From Pestalotiopsis fici W106-1 (Eukaryota; Ascomycota; Sordariomycetes; Amphisphaeriales; Sporocadaceae): a stretch of 64,000 nucleotides of DNA. Of this stretch, positions 23,039 to 32,173 are shown one piece after another. Location: the NCBI RefSeq assembly GCF_000516985.1, contig NW_006917093.1:682001-746000 (forward strand). The letters run 5' to 3'. The position numbers and the translations under genes were made by a program. Below the pieces are notes generated by a model that was given only the letters and a program-made list of their open reading frames with translations, searched no databases and had not been told where the DNA came from. Within the stretch, counting starts at the first letter, position 1; each line of letters begins with the position of its first letter.

Positions 23039-24226
23039 ATGGCTGGCGAAAAACAACCCGCCTGTCGCGAGGACTTTCGTGTCGGTATCCTCTGCGCCTT
23101 GAGTCTTGAGTTCGATGCCGTGTCCCTTCTCTTCGATCGATTCTGGGACGAAGACGGCGATCCCTATGGGAAGGCGCCGGGGGACCCCAACCAGTACACG
23201 ACGGGTACCATCGGGAAGCACGATGTCGTGCTAGTACTACTCCCTGGTATGGGTAAGGCATCGGCGGCTGGAGCGGCGGCCAGCTTTCGCTCGAGCTACA
23301 GCAGGCTGGAGCTTGTGTTCCTCGTGGGCATATGCGGGGGCGTTCCAGGTGCTGGGACGAGCGAGGTTATTTTAGGAGACGTCGTAATCAGCAAACGCAT
23401 CGTCCAGTACGACTTTGGCCGGCAATACCCAACCGAGTTCAAAACCAAAGACACGATCGAAGATGGTTCCCGTAAGCCGGGTCGCGCAATCCATAATCTA
23501 GTCGCTGTCTTTGAGACGGAGCTCGGGCGCGGGCGTTTGCGAGGAAAAGCCTCCGGGCATCTAAAGGATATACAGGCCGCCGCCGTCCGTGATGGACGGC
23601 AGGCTGACTATCTCTACCCGGGCTCTGCCGAAGACAAGCTCTTCGCGCCGACATATGTACACCGACATTACAAGGAATGCAATCTGTGCGGCGAGGGCCC
23701 CTGCCCTGAAGCGATTCAAAGCTGCTGCGCAGAGCTAGGTTGCAAAGAGGATCATCTGGTGGTGCGGGCGCGTTTGGACAAGAAGCGAGATATGGCACCC
23801 GAGCAGGCGCAGGCTCCAGCCATCTTCGTCGGACGCATTGGGTCGGGTGATGCAGTCATGAAGTCTGGCGCCCACCGCGATGCGCTCGCTAAACAACATC
23901 AGCTTATTGCATTTGAAATGGAAGCTGCCGGCGCGTGGGAAGAGGTCCCGTGCATCGTCATCAAGGGTATCTGTGACTACGCTGACAGCCACAAGAACAA
24001 GCGCTGGCAGGATTTTGCTGCTATCACGGCAGCAGCAGTTACGAAGGCCGTGCTGGGCCGGTACGACCCGTCAGATAGTGGTATACTTGCTGAGAATGTT
24101 CTCAGTCAGGCTCTTTCAGCGCCGCAGAATCACAACACCATATCGAACAATAATTTCGGGAACGGGACCCGAATTCATTTTGGAGATGTGCACAGCGTTG
24201 GTTCTACATGGAGCGGGTTTGCTTGA
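23039..24226 (+). CDS. PNP_UDP (nucleoside phosphorylase-like) protein, candidate NLR effector
   Basis: A single exon of 395 residues starts at atg in cacatcATGgct. Residues ~14-355 match the fungal nucleoside phosphorylase/nucleosidase fold: VGILCALSLEFDAV, GMGKASAA, VGICGGVPG, GDVVISKRIVQYDFG, a Cys-rich insert (CNLCGEGPC...CC...C), and the substrate-binding MEAAG followed by IKGICDYADSHKNKRWQDFAA. Family enzymes cleave or phosphorolyse purine nucleosides. In fungi this domain is usually the N-terminal effector of NACHT or ankyrin receptors; here it stands alone. Its last ~30 residues are an unrelated Asn-rich tail carrying the same motif as the adjacent receptor's N-terminus. Position, strand and motif suggest it is the effector partner of that receptor (inference). 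Confidence 0.9.
   Translation: MAGEKQPACREDFRVGILCALSLEFDAVSLLFDRFWDEDGDPYGKAPGDPNQYTTGTIGKHDVVLVLLPGMGKASAAGAAASFRSSYSRLELVFLVGICGGVPGAGTSEVILGDVVISKRIVQYDFGRQYPTEFKTKDTIEDGSRKPGRAIHNLVAVFETELGRGRLRGKASGHLKDIQAAAVRDGRQADYLYPGSAEDKLFAPTYVHRHYKECNLCGEGPCPEAIQSCCAELGCKEDHLVVRARLDKKRDMAPEQAQAPAIFVGRIGSGDAVMKSGAHRDALAKQHQLIAFEMEAAGAWEEVPCIVIKGICDYADSHKNKRWQDFAAITAAAVTKAVLGRYDPSDSGILAENVLSQALSAPQNHNTISNNNFGNGTRIHFGDVHSVGSTWSGFA
24134..24190 (+). other. Putative amyloid signalling motif at effector C-terminus
   Basis: Residues 366-384, NTISNNNFGNGTRIHFGD plus a hydrophobic residue, follow the catalytic domain. It shares N, I, S, N, F-G, T, I-H and G-D in register with the receptor motif at 18513-18575. 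Placement at the C-terminus of the effector and N-terminus of the receptor mirrors HET-S/NWD2. Confidence 0.65.
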
Positions 24227-24458
24227 ATGGCATAGATGTTGCATATAAGCATGGATTTTGATACTTGATGCACTGCATAATACCACTAGAGCCCAGATGG
24301 GCCGAAACCCTAGCGCGGCTGGTCCCGCTTAATCCAAACCCCGTCTCATAGTATCAGGATGAGGGATTTTCTGTCTTGCAACATACACAAGTACGACATG
24401 GACATTGTTAACTTCAAATTCAGCATCCAATCATCAAATCATGATGATTCTAACCTCC

Positions 24459-24543
24459 GGGGATGTGGTCTAGTGGTATGACGTTTCCTTAGCATGCGAT
24501 AAAAGCATGGAAAAGGTTCTGGGTTCGATTCCCAGCTTCTCCA
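24459..24543 (+). tRNA. tRNA-Ala (anticodon AGC) with a short intron
   Basis: Cloverleaf parts are visible: acceptor ggggatg/cttctcc, D arm with gtctagtggtatgac, anticodon AGC at 24491-24493 in loop ttAGCa, T arm ctggg-ttcgatt-cccag, and discriminator A at 24543. A 13-nt intron (about 24495-24507) sits one base 3' of the anticodon, the canonical place. The third acceptor pair is G-U (24461-24540), the alanine identity element. One U-U mismatch occurs at the sixth acceptor pair. A and B box promoters are internal. Confidence 0.93.
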
Positions 24544-24835
24544 CATTTTTGTCTTTTTCGACATTTCTTTGGGTTGTGAGCAAAAGTCAATTCACTTTTG
24601 CTTTTTGCGAAGATATTATATTTTTTGTCGTTTCTTTGTAACTTGATCAATTTGATTGCGAGTGTACAAGCAGATATGACTTGTCAAACTTTGTTATTAT
24701 GATTCAATAAACTCGACAGCGCTCATCCGCGGGTCATGGCGAAAAGGGACGATAAACGAGCAAGAAAAGAACATTTATAATTTCAATCTTATCAAGTCTT
24801 CGCACCGAGTCATGAACATATTCTGCAAATAGGTA

Positions 24836-25359
24836 CTACAGCTTGCCAGCAGCCTTGAGTCCCCTCTCCCCATCGACGAGAACACACCATCCCTCGGATC
24901 CTCGGCCGCCATCTCCCGCAATAACATGACCTCCATATCCGTCGTCACCCGTGGCTCGAGCATACTTTAGCACTTCATCGTCAAAGGTACCAGGTTGCAG
25001 CCAGACAGCTGGGATACCAAGTTCCTTGGCCTCCTTGAGAACCTTGAGGGTAGCAAAGGGAGGCGTAATAATGGACACTGACGTCTCCTTGGGATTCGGC
25101 AGGGCCGAGAGAGACGGCTTGGTTGCGTACGATTGTGAGCCCACGTCGATGCTGGCACTGCCCGGGTTGATGGGAACAGCTGCAATGGAGTGCTGGGTAT
25201 ACCAGGCAAAGACTTGAAAGGTGAGCAAAGGTGTATTGTCAAGGTCGCAAGTTCACTAAACTTACTCTTGTGGCCAAACTTGGCTGGGTTGGTACTGGCA
25301 CCCACGACGGCAAAGTTGGGCGATGAAAAGAAGGCGCGGACAGTAGCCTCGGTCGACAT
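24836..25359 (-). CDS. CoA-binding domain protein (Rossmann fold)
   Basis: Minus-strand exons 25359-25266 and 25212-24836 join in phase 1 across a 53-nt intron (donor gtaagt, acceptor caag), giving 156 residues. The N-terminus FAVVGASTNPAKFGHK and later VPINPGSASI, IITPPFATL and PAVWLQPGTFD are typical of the small CoA_binding family (YccU-like and succinyl-CoA ligase alpha N-terminal fold). It probably binds CoA or a nucleotide in the cytosol; the reaction is unknown. No signal peptide or membrane segment. Confidence 0.88.
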
Positions 25360-25827
25360 GTTGAGTTATATGTTTGCAGCAGCAGATTATGGATAATGCA
25401 CAGAAGTATTCAGACGTATTGATGAAATGTGATTTATATATGTAGTAGTTGTTGTCCCTGAGAAATTGCCAAGACTATCATCACGCAATATGTTGTATGG
25501 ATGCAACCTATTCCCGTTATTTGTCATTCACTCTGCGGGTATGTCCTGTCCACATTTGATTATGTAGTGCCATGCATGTGAGTGAGTTGCCCGTCGTGTC
25601 TGGCGTCATGTCATGTGGGGGCTGCGTGCAAATAGTAGGCGATTTTCAGGGACCTGCCTACCCGTGATAGGCAATGTATCTCCTCGGCACAGTTTCGGAC
25701 GACCGGCCGTCTTACCACCTACCTCTAGAGTCAGCAGTGTCACTCTTTTTGGTAGTAAAAAGTCTCATTTGTACATTATGCTTAAAACCTTGAATATCCG
25801 AATCATCCATTACAAAACTGTAGCACC
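25360..25827. other. Intergenic, divergent promoter region
   Basis: This stretch separates the divergently transcribed CoA-binding and methyltransferase genes and should hold both promoters. No coding frame is supported; the open frame across 25613-25849 has no recognisable content. Confidence 0.55.
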
Positions 25828-26800
25828 ATGTCGGCTTTTGCGCAAGTAACACACATTTATTCGAGGGAACATCTCGTCCATACCGGGTTTTGCACTAACA
25901 AGAGCTGACAGTCGTACCTCGTTCTCAGCCAAATCCTATGCGGCCTTTAGGCCATCATACCCACCGGTCCTCTACAAGACTTTACTCGCCTATCACAAGT
26001 TGCCTACGCCTTCAGGTAAGCTGCTCGACTTGGGATGCGGCCATGGGCTCATCTCGCGCGAGTTGAGCCCGCACTTCAAGTCCACCTTGGCGATTGACCC
26101 TTCCGCGGGCATGGTGAATCAAGCCAAGGACATGACCAAAGACCCCAAGATTGAATTCAAGCATGGCTCTGCCGAGGATCTCGACTTTGTTCCCGACTCG
26201 TCCTTGGACATGGCAGTCGCCGGCCAGGCGGCTCACTGGTTTGATTACACCAAGGTATGGCCTAATCTAGCGCGTGTGGTTAAGTCAGGAGGCACCATGG
26301 CCTTTTGGGGCTACAAGGACAACATTTTGCTTGGTTACGAAGAGGCCACAACCATCATGGAGCACTTTGTGTACGGATTCGGCGAGGTGGCGCCCGGCGT
26401 CGAGGGCATGGGCAAATACTGGGAGCAGCCGGGGAGGAATATACTCCGAAACTTGCTGCGGAGCGTAACACCGCCAGAGAGCGACTGGGAGGGCGTGGAG
26501 AGGCTGGAGCACGAGCCGGGACAAAAGGGCCAGGAGGAGCGGATCGCCTGGCAGACCAAGAAGATGAAGCTCGGCGAAGTCGAGGCGTATACCCGAACAT
26601 TTAGCTGCTTTACAGGTTGGAAGGAGGCCTACCCGGAGAGTAGGAGCAGGGCCGAAGGAGGAGAGGGAGATGTCGTCGATATCATGTGGGATCACATGAT
26701 TGACGCGGTGCCAGAGTGGAAGGCCATGGGAGACAAGTGGAAAGAGGCCGACGTTGTGTCGGATTGGGGGACTTATATCCTAATGGCTAGGCGGAGGTGA
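25828..26800 (+). CDS. SAM-dependent methyltransferase (class I, type-11 like)
   Basis: Exons 25828-25841 and 25912-26800 give 300 residues. The SAM-binding motif LLDLGCGHG is followed by LAIDPSAGMVNQA and a post-I acidic segment. The N-terminal SFSAKSYAAFRPSYPP is typical of fungal trans-aconitate/UbiE-like methyltransferases. The 14-nt first exon (MSAFA) is accepted because it begins at a strong start (caccATGt). It joins in phase only if the intron starts at GC (GCAAGT), making a GC-AG intron of 70 nt. A GT donor four bases later breaks the frame. An alternative is a start at ATG 25778 with that GT donor. The substrate is unknown. Confidence 0.82.
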
Positions 26801-27988
26801 GGAAACTTTGCTACCCTTGAAAAGAAACTATTAGACGATCCATCAGCGATTGAATTGCACTTGAGAACACCATGCAGCTATTTATCTGAATGCAGCTTCT
26901 CAGACTTGGCGGAATAAAGTCGTGGAAGATGGTCAAACCCCCTTCTCTTTTGTGCATTACCGGAACAACGTCAGATAGCATTTTAGCCATTAATGCACCG
27001 ATTCAAAGGCAAGGAATCCCAGCAACAAGGCGATGGATGACTACATAGTTTATCCTCTATTAAAGCCACTCAAACCATGAAGTTTGACCCTCGTCCTGCT
27101 TTGTGTCTGTTTCCAGGCACGTTGCCCTGACAATGGGCTTCCCCACCACGCGAGCTGGGCCGCGATCAAGGCACAGACCAAGCGCCTGGTGAAATTGGTC
27201 CCTGTCAATGTGTTCGTTCAACAGTCTGGCTCCCTAAATAATACTAATAATAGGGGAAAGACACACAGTCCAGCTGCCCAACTCCTTTCATCAACTGTTT
27301 CAGCAACATTTCTCCTCCGAAAAACATCACCGCTGCTCTTTGATCCACCTGTTTTCGAACCTCATTCAAATACTATCGACCACATACCGCCATAATGGTG
27401 AGTCTTTTGCTGTTTGCCTCGATTTCGCCCTACGTTATTGGTTTACTGCCAATGCTGTAAACAAAAAAAGGAGAGATCCCCGCGAGTTGCATGCGTGCGT
27501 GGTACAATTTTACCCCTCAGAAGCCGAGAGGAAAGGAAAAACAAGGGAGCAACAGCCCCAAAAGCAAGTGCTGGCAGGATCCTTGTTTTAGCGCATCGGC
27601 AGCACTCAAAAGTAATGTTGCAACCAGCAACCAGCCCGGCCAGTGGCAGGCCGGCAGCAAACTTTACCTGATGCGATGTGTTGCCTGCGCCAAATCGGGC
27701 TGACTGATGGTTTGGTTGGTTTGGTTGGCTGGCTGACTTGCAGCGGCCGAAACTGCAACAACTCAATCCCCAAAGTTTTGTTTCTCCAAAGTCAACTCAT
27801 GCCCAGCCCCCGACTTCGCATCAACAATTCATCTCTTGCATTCGACCAACACCATCAAGGCGCATTCGCCCAGCAACAACCATACCCATTTCTCGAGCAC
27901 TTGCTGCCTTCTATAACTTGATTCCCTTCCTGCGCATAATTCTCCCACTATCATCGCAATCTGCGGGCATCTCGAAAGCCAATCAACA
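26801..27988. other. Intergenic and probable spliced 5' leader of the Cdc4-type gene
   Basis: No independent gene is supported. From about 27270 the sequence resembles a transcribed leader: pyrimidine-rich, ending at a strong donor (ATGgtgagt, donor at 27398). A plausible acceptor is ttgcag at 27743, giving a 346-nt leader intron. The segment 27744-27988 would be the second leader exon. Confidence 0.45.
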
Positions 27989-28593
27989 ATGGCCGCTAAT
28001 TACGAATCTCAGGCTTCTACCAACTACAAGGAGGCTTTCTCTCTGTTTGACAAGCGAGGCAATGGCCGCGTCACTCTGGATAGCTTAGGAGACCTCCTGC
28101 GCGCATGTGGACAGAACCCGACATTGGCAGAAATTAGGGACCTGGAGAAGAATGTCGGTGGCGAATGTGAGTTGACTGCCCTTTGTTTACATGCGGCGCA
28201 TCATCTTCTTGAGACTGGCAATGGATAGAGCGGCTAGCACTCACCATGAACAAGCCCGAGCCCATGCTTGGAGGAGGTTGAGAGCAAACTCAACTCAACC
28301 GACACTGACTAACGTATGCTGCCAATATAGTCGACTTTGAGACATTCCAGCGCGTACTGAACCGACCTGGCGGTTTCCGCGACCCGGGCGAGCCTGACGA
28401 GTACTGCCGAGGATTCCAAGTTTTCGACAAGGACATGACGGGCTTCATTGGAGTCGGACAGCTCAAGTACATCTTGACGAATCTCGGCGAGAAGATGACG
28501 GACGAGGAGGTGGACGAGCTTCTCAAGGCAGTCGACACGAGTTCCGGACAGGTCAACTACACTGAGCTTGTCCGAACCATCTTGGCTAACTAG
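27989..28593 (+). CDS. cdc4: EF-hand myosin essential light chain (Cdc4-like)
   Basis: Exons 27989-28166 and 28331-28593 join in phase 1 (donor gtgagt, acceptor tatag), giving 146 residues. FSLFDKRGNGRVTLDSLGDLLRACGQNPT and FQVFDKDMTGFIG are EF-hand-like units with degenerate calcium loops. The end DEEVDELLKAVDT...VNYTELVRTILAN matches fungal Cdc4 as I know it. Cdc4 is the essential light chain of type II myosin in the cytokinetic ring and septum. Calmodulin is unlikely because most loop acidic positions are lost. A long leader with a probable intron precedes it. Confidence 0.92.
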
Positions 28594-29797
28594 ATGGACG
28601 AGGTGTAAAGAAGGGGTCATCTGTTTGTAGGCGACGACACGGACCATGATAATCATCATGGCGACGCGATGCGACGAGGAATTTGCATGATACGGCACGG
28701 CGTTTATGTATTGATTGATGGGACACTTGTATGACCTTGGGTAGCCGTGGATTGGCTCTACTCCTAGATGAATATACCAAGTAATGAGGCTCTTTCTTGT
28801 TGGACAGATTAGGCTCAAATGATTTTTGGTTGCCAATTTTCGGCAAATGCAGTTGACGGCCCTGTCCTGCTGAATACAGTGTTGGTCTTAAATGTTTATA
28901 CGTAAACAGTGTAAGACTACGGCTACGACCACATCAACAGAAACAGAGACAAATACCGGCATTACCGGCCTTGCTTTAATGCCAAGATGATGCCTTGGGT
29001 CCACCGAAAGCCTCACCATCAGCTATAGGTAGTATTCACCTTGACCTAGCAAGGATGTGGGTAAAGACGATCAGGTTGGGAAGCTCTACACTATGCCCGC
29101 CTCCGCACTACGGAATATACCATGTACACGGGCAACATTTCATATGATGCATTGTTGGGTTGGCCATTCCTCACTAGGTATGTCGGCATATATCGTCCAT
29201 CTTTGTACTGTACATGTTCAAATGGTGGTACTTTTTACATTTACCCCGCGTTTCGCCGGCCCCGTCTAATCCATCCCTCCCAAAAAGACCAAACATTCAA
29301 TCAGGGTCAGGGTAGTGGCGTCCACACCCGACTTGTTTGCCGCACCTAGGCGCCCGGCTCACACCTAGCCAACGCCCTGTCCATTCAGTTCACTGCACCC
29401 CGCGGCTGGCTTTGAGTGCTGCCCCGCCAAAGGTCCTTGCAGTGTCTCCCTTGCAGCACCTTGCAGCTATCGTCTACGTAACCCATTCAGCTACTATTGA
29501 ATCTTTCCAGACCAAGCAACAAAGACCGAAACCAAACGTAAAACGAAAGTGCCAACCTCTCCATTCTTGAGTAACGTGGCTTCCTCAATTATACACAGTA
29601 CAAGAAGCAAGAGATCCCTCTTGTTCGTCTTTATTCTCATCCCCTCCTTCGTACTCCTCCTCGCCATCACCCTGGCTTCCACTCGCGCCCTTCCTCGTCT
29701 CTCCTCCTACCTCAACCACCTACGTCCGAGGTCGCTCATTTCTGCTGCCCCCTTGCGAACTTCTATTCACCAGACAAGGACCATAATATCTGCTACC
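28594..29797. other. Intergenic and 5' region of the oligopeptidase gene
   Basis: No gene is supported from 28594 to about 29500. From 29501 a frame without ATG stays open into the oligopeptidase start at 29798 and encodes a hydrophobic, Arg-rich stretch (see findings). The remainder is AT-rich with no repeats recognised. Confidence 0.5.
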
Positions 29798-31900
29798 ATG
29801 GCTCCCGACAAATACAAGAACCCGCCGCAAGCTCCGCCGACATTCACTGGCACCAAGGAGTCCATCGTCAGCGATGCCAAAGCCCTTTGCGACTCGACAC
29901 GCTCCCTTTTGGACAAGCTCGCCGCCGATGTCCCCGTCGACCAAGCCTCGTTCACCAAGGTTCTCAAGCCCATTGCCGAGGACGAGGACCACGCGGGCTT
30001 GTCTGCCCACATTCTTGGCTTCTATCAGTATGTCTCGGGCGACGCCGAGCTTCGTAATGCATCATCCGAGGCCGAGAAGATCATGGACGAGTTTGGAATT
30101 GAATGCAACATGAGAGAGGACATCTTTCAGCTCGTGGACTCTATTGCCAAGCGCCAAAAGGAACACGAAGCCGACCTAGACTCGGAAAGCCTGCGACTAC
30201 TTGACAAGGAGCGCAAGAATTACATCAAGAATGGCCTCGGCCTTCCCAAGGGCCCTCAGAGAGACCGCTTCAAAGAGATCAAGACTCGTCTAAGTCAAAT
30301 TGGCATACAATTCCAAAAGAACCTAAACGAGGAGGACGAGGGACTTTGGTTCACCAAGGAAGAGCTGGATGGTGTACCAGACGATGTGCTTGAGGGATTG
30401 GCCAAGGGCAAGGATGAAAATGAGGGCAAGATCAGATTGACCTTCAAATACCCGGATCTATTTCCAGCGCTCAAGTTTGCAAAGAACCCAGAGACCAGAA
30501 GGAAGATCTTTATCGCCAATGAGAACAAGATCCCCGACAACATCCCGCTATTCAGGGAGGCGATTCTGCTTAGAGATGAGGCTGCGCGTATGCTGGGCTA
30601 TCCCAACCATGCCGCCCTCCGCATCGAAGACAAGATGGCCAAGGAACCAGCCACTGTAAACACATTCCTCTCCGACCTGCGCAAACGATTGGCCGCCGGC
30701 GGTGTCAAGGAGAAGGAGCACCTTTTGCAACTCAAGAAGAAGGACGAAGAGTCTAGAGGCATCAAGCCAGACGGTAAATACTACCTCTGGGACCACCGCT
30801 TCTACGACCGCTTGATGGTCGAGGAGGAGTACAGCATTGACGAGACCAAGATTGCCGAGTACTTTCCTCTTTCCTCCACGATTCGAGGCATGCTACAGAT
30901 TTTCGAAGAAATCTTTGGTCTTGTCTTTATTGAACTAGACAAGGAGGAGCGGGCAAGACTATCTCCTACCAACAAGGCAGAAGACATTGCGTGGCATGAG
31001 GATGTCATCATATTTTCCGTGTGGGACGACAGCCTTGAGGGCGACTCCTTTGTCGGTTACCTGTACCTGGATCTCCATCCTCGTCCTGGCAAGTATGGCC
31101 ATGCAGCAAACTTCAACCTCCAGCCAGGCTACCTCAAGGCTGATGGCTCGAGGCGATACCCCGCAACTGCTCTTGTGTGCAACTTTTCCAAGCCAACGGA
31201 GAAGAAGCCTTCATTGCTCAAGCATAATGAAGTAGTCACGCTCTTCCATGAGCTCGGCCATGGTATTCACGACTTGGCTGGACGCTGCAAATACAGCCGA
31301 TTCCATGGAACGAATACAGTTCGGGATTTCGTGGAAGCACCTTCGCAAATGCTTGAGAACTGGTGCTGGACTCCAAGCCAGATCAAAGCCTTGTCGAAAC
31401 ATTACAAGACGGGAGAGCCCATTCCTGATGATCTGATTGAGAAGCAAATCTCTACAAAGCATGTCAATGATGCCCTATCCAACCTGAGACAGCTTCACTT
31501 TGGCATTTTTGACATGACTGTCCACTCACCAGCCAGTCATGAGGATCTTGAAAAGATGGAGCTCAGCAAATTGTACAATGATCTTCGAAGCGAAATTGCT
31601 GGTCTAGATGGTCCCGACGGGGAGACTAGCACCTGGGGCCACGGCCAGGCTACCTTTGGACATTTGATTGGTGGCTACGATGCTGGCTACTATGGTTATC
31701 TTTCCTCTCTAGTATATAGTTCCGACATGTTCTACAGCCACTTTGAAAAGAACCCCATGGACAACAAGGAGGGCCGTAGATACCGCCACACTGTATTGGA
31801 GCGTGGTGGTAGTCAAGACGAGATGACTACTTTGGAACAGTTCCTGGGACGCCAGCCAAATAGCGAGGCCTTTTACCGGGAGATGGGTGTTGGAGCTTAG
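29798..31900 (+). CDS. Thimet-type oligopeptidase / saccharolysin (M3 metallopeptidase)
   Basis: A single exon of 700 residues starts at the first in-frame ATG (gctaccATGgct). Zinc site HELGHGIHDLAG at ~residues 484-495 gives the HExxH motif of family M3. Other family stretches are NHAALRIEDKMA, YYLWDHRFYDRLM, DLHPRPGKYGHAANF and YGYLSSLVYSSDMF. It degrades short peptides in cytosol and, in yeast (Prd1), also the mitochondrial intermembrane space. The frame is open for 99 codons upstream with a hydrophobic segment but no ATG, so an alternative form is possible. Confidence 0.95.
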   Translation: MAPDKYKNPPQAPPTFTGTKESIVSDAKALCDSTRSLLDKLAADVPVDQASFTKVLKPIAEDEDHAGLSAHILGFYQYVSGDAELRNASSEAEKIMDEFGIECNMREDIFQLVDSIAKRQKEHEADLDSESLRLLDKERKNYIKNGLGLPKGPQRDRFKEIKTRLSQIGIQFQKNLNEEDEGLWFTKEELDGVPDDVLEGLAKGKDENEGKIRLTFKYPDLFPALKFAKNPETRRKIFIANENKIPDNIPLFREAILLRDEAARMLGYPNHAALRIEDKMAKEPATVNTFLSDLRKRLAAGGVKEKEHLLQLKKKDEESRGIKPDGKYYLWDHRFYDRLMVEEEYSIDETKIAEYFPLSSTIRGMLQIFEEIFGLVFIELDKEERARLSPTNKAEDIAWHEDVIIFSVWDDSLEGDSFVGYLYLDLHPRPGKYGHAANFNLQPGYLKADGSRRYPATALVCNFSKPTEKKPSLLKHNEVVTLFHELGHGIHDLAGRCKYSRFHGTNTVRDFVEAPSQMLENWCWTPSQIKALSKHYKTGEPIPDDLIEKQISTKHVNDALSNLRQLHFGIFDMTVHSPASHEDLEKMELSKLYNDLRSEIAGLDGPDGETSTWGHGQATFGHLIGGYDAGYYGYLSSLVYSSDMFYSHFEKNPMDNKEGRRYRHTVLERGGSQDEMTTLEQFLGRQPNSEAFYREMGVGA

Positions 31901-32173
31901 ATGTAGCTATTGGTACATACAGTGCACTACCTCTTCACCTAATAAAAAACAAAAGGATTCATGGGGCATATGTGTTACCAGGCAGCCGTGACTTGTCCGA
32001 ATAGACTGCTGTTTCTTTAGTCTTTTGCTCTAATCGTCACACACAAGCAGGCACTGCCACAGTATTAGTCGTGTGTCAATATCTTTGTCCATTCCCCCCT
32101 CCCATCCCCCTTTTTGAGCTTCTAGGCCATGACGGCGGAACTAACGGTCTCTTTAGAGGTAGGTAGTCAACGC

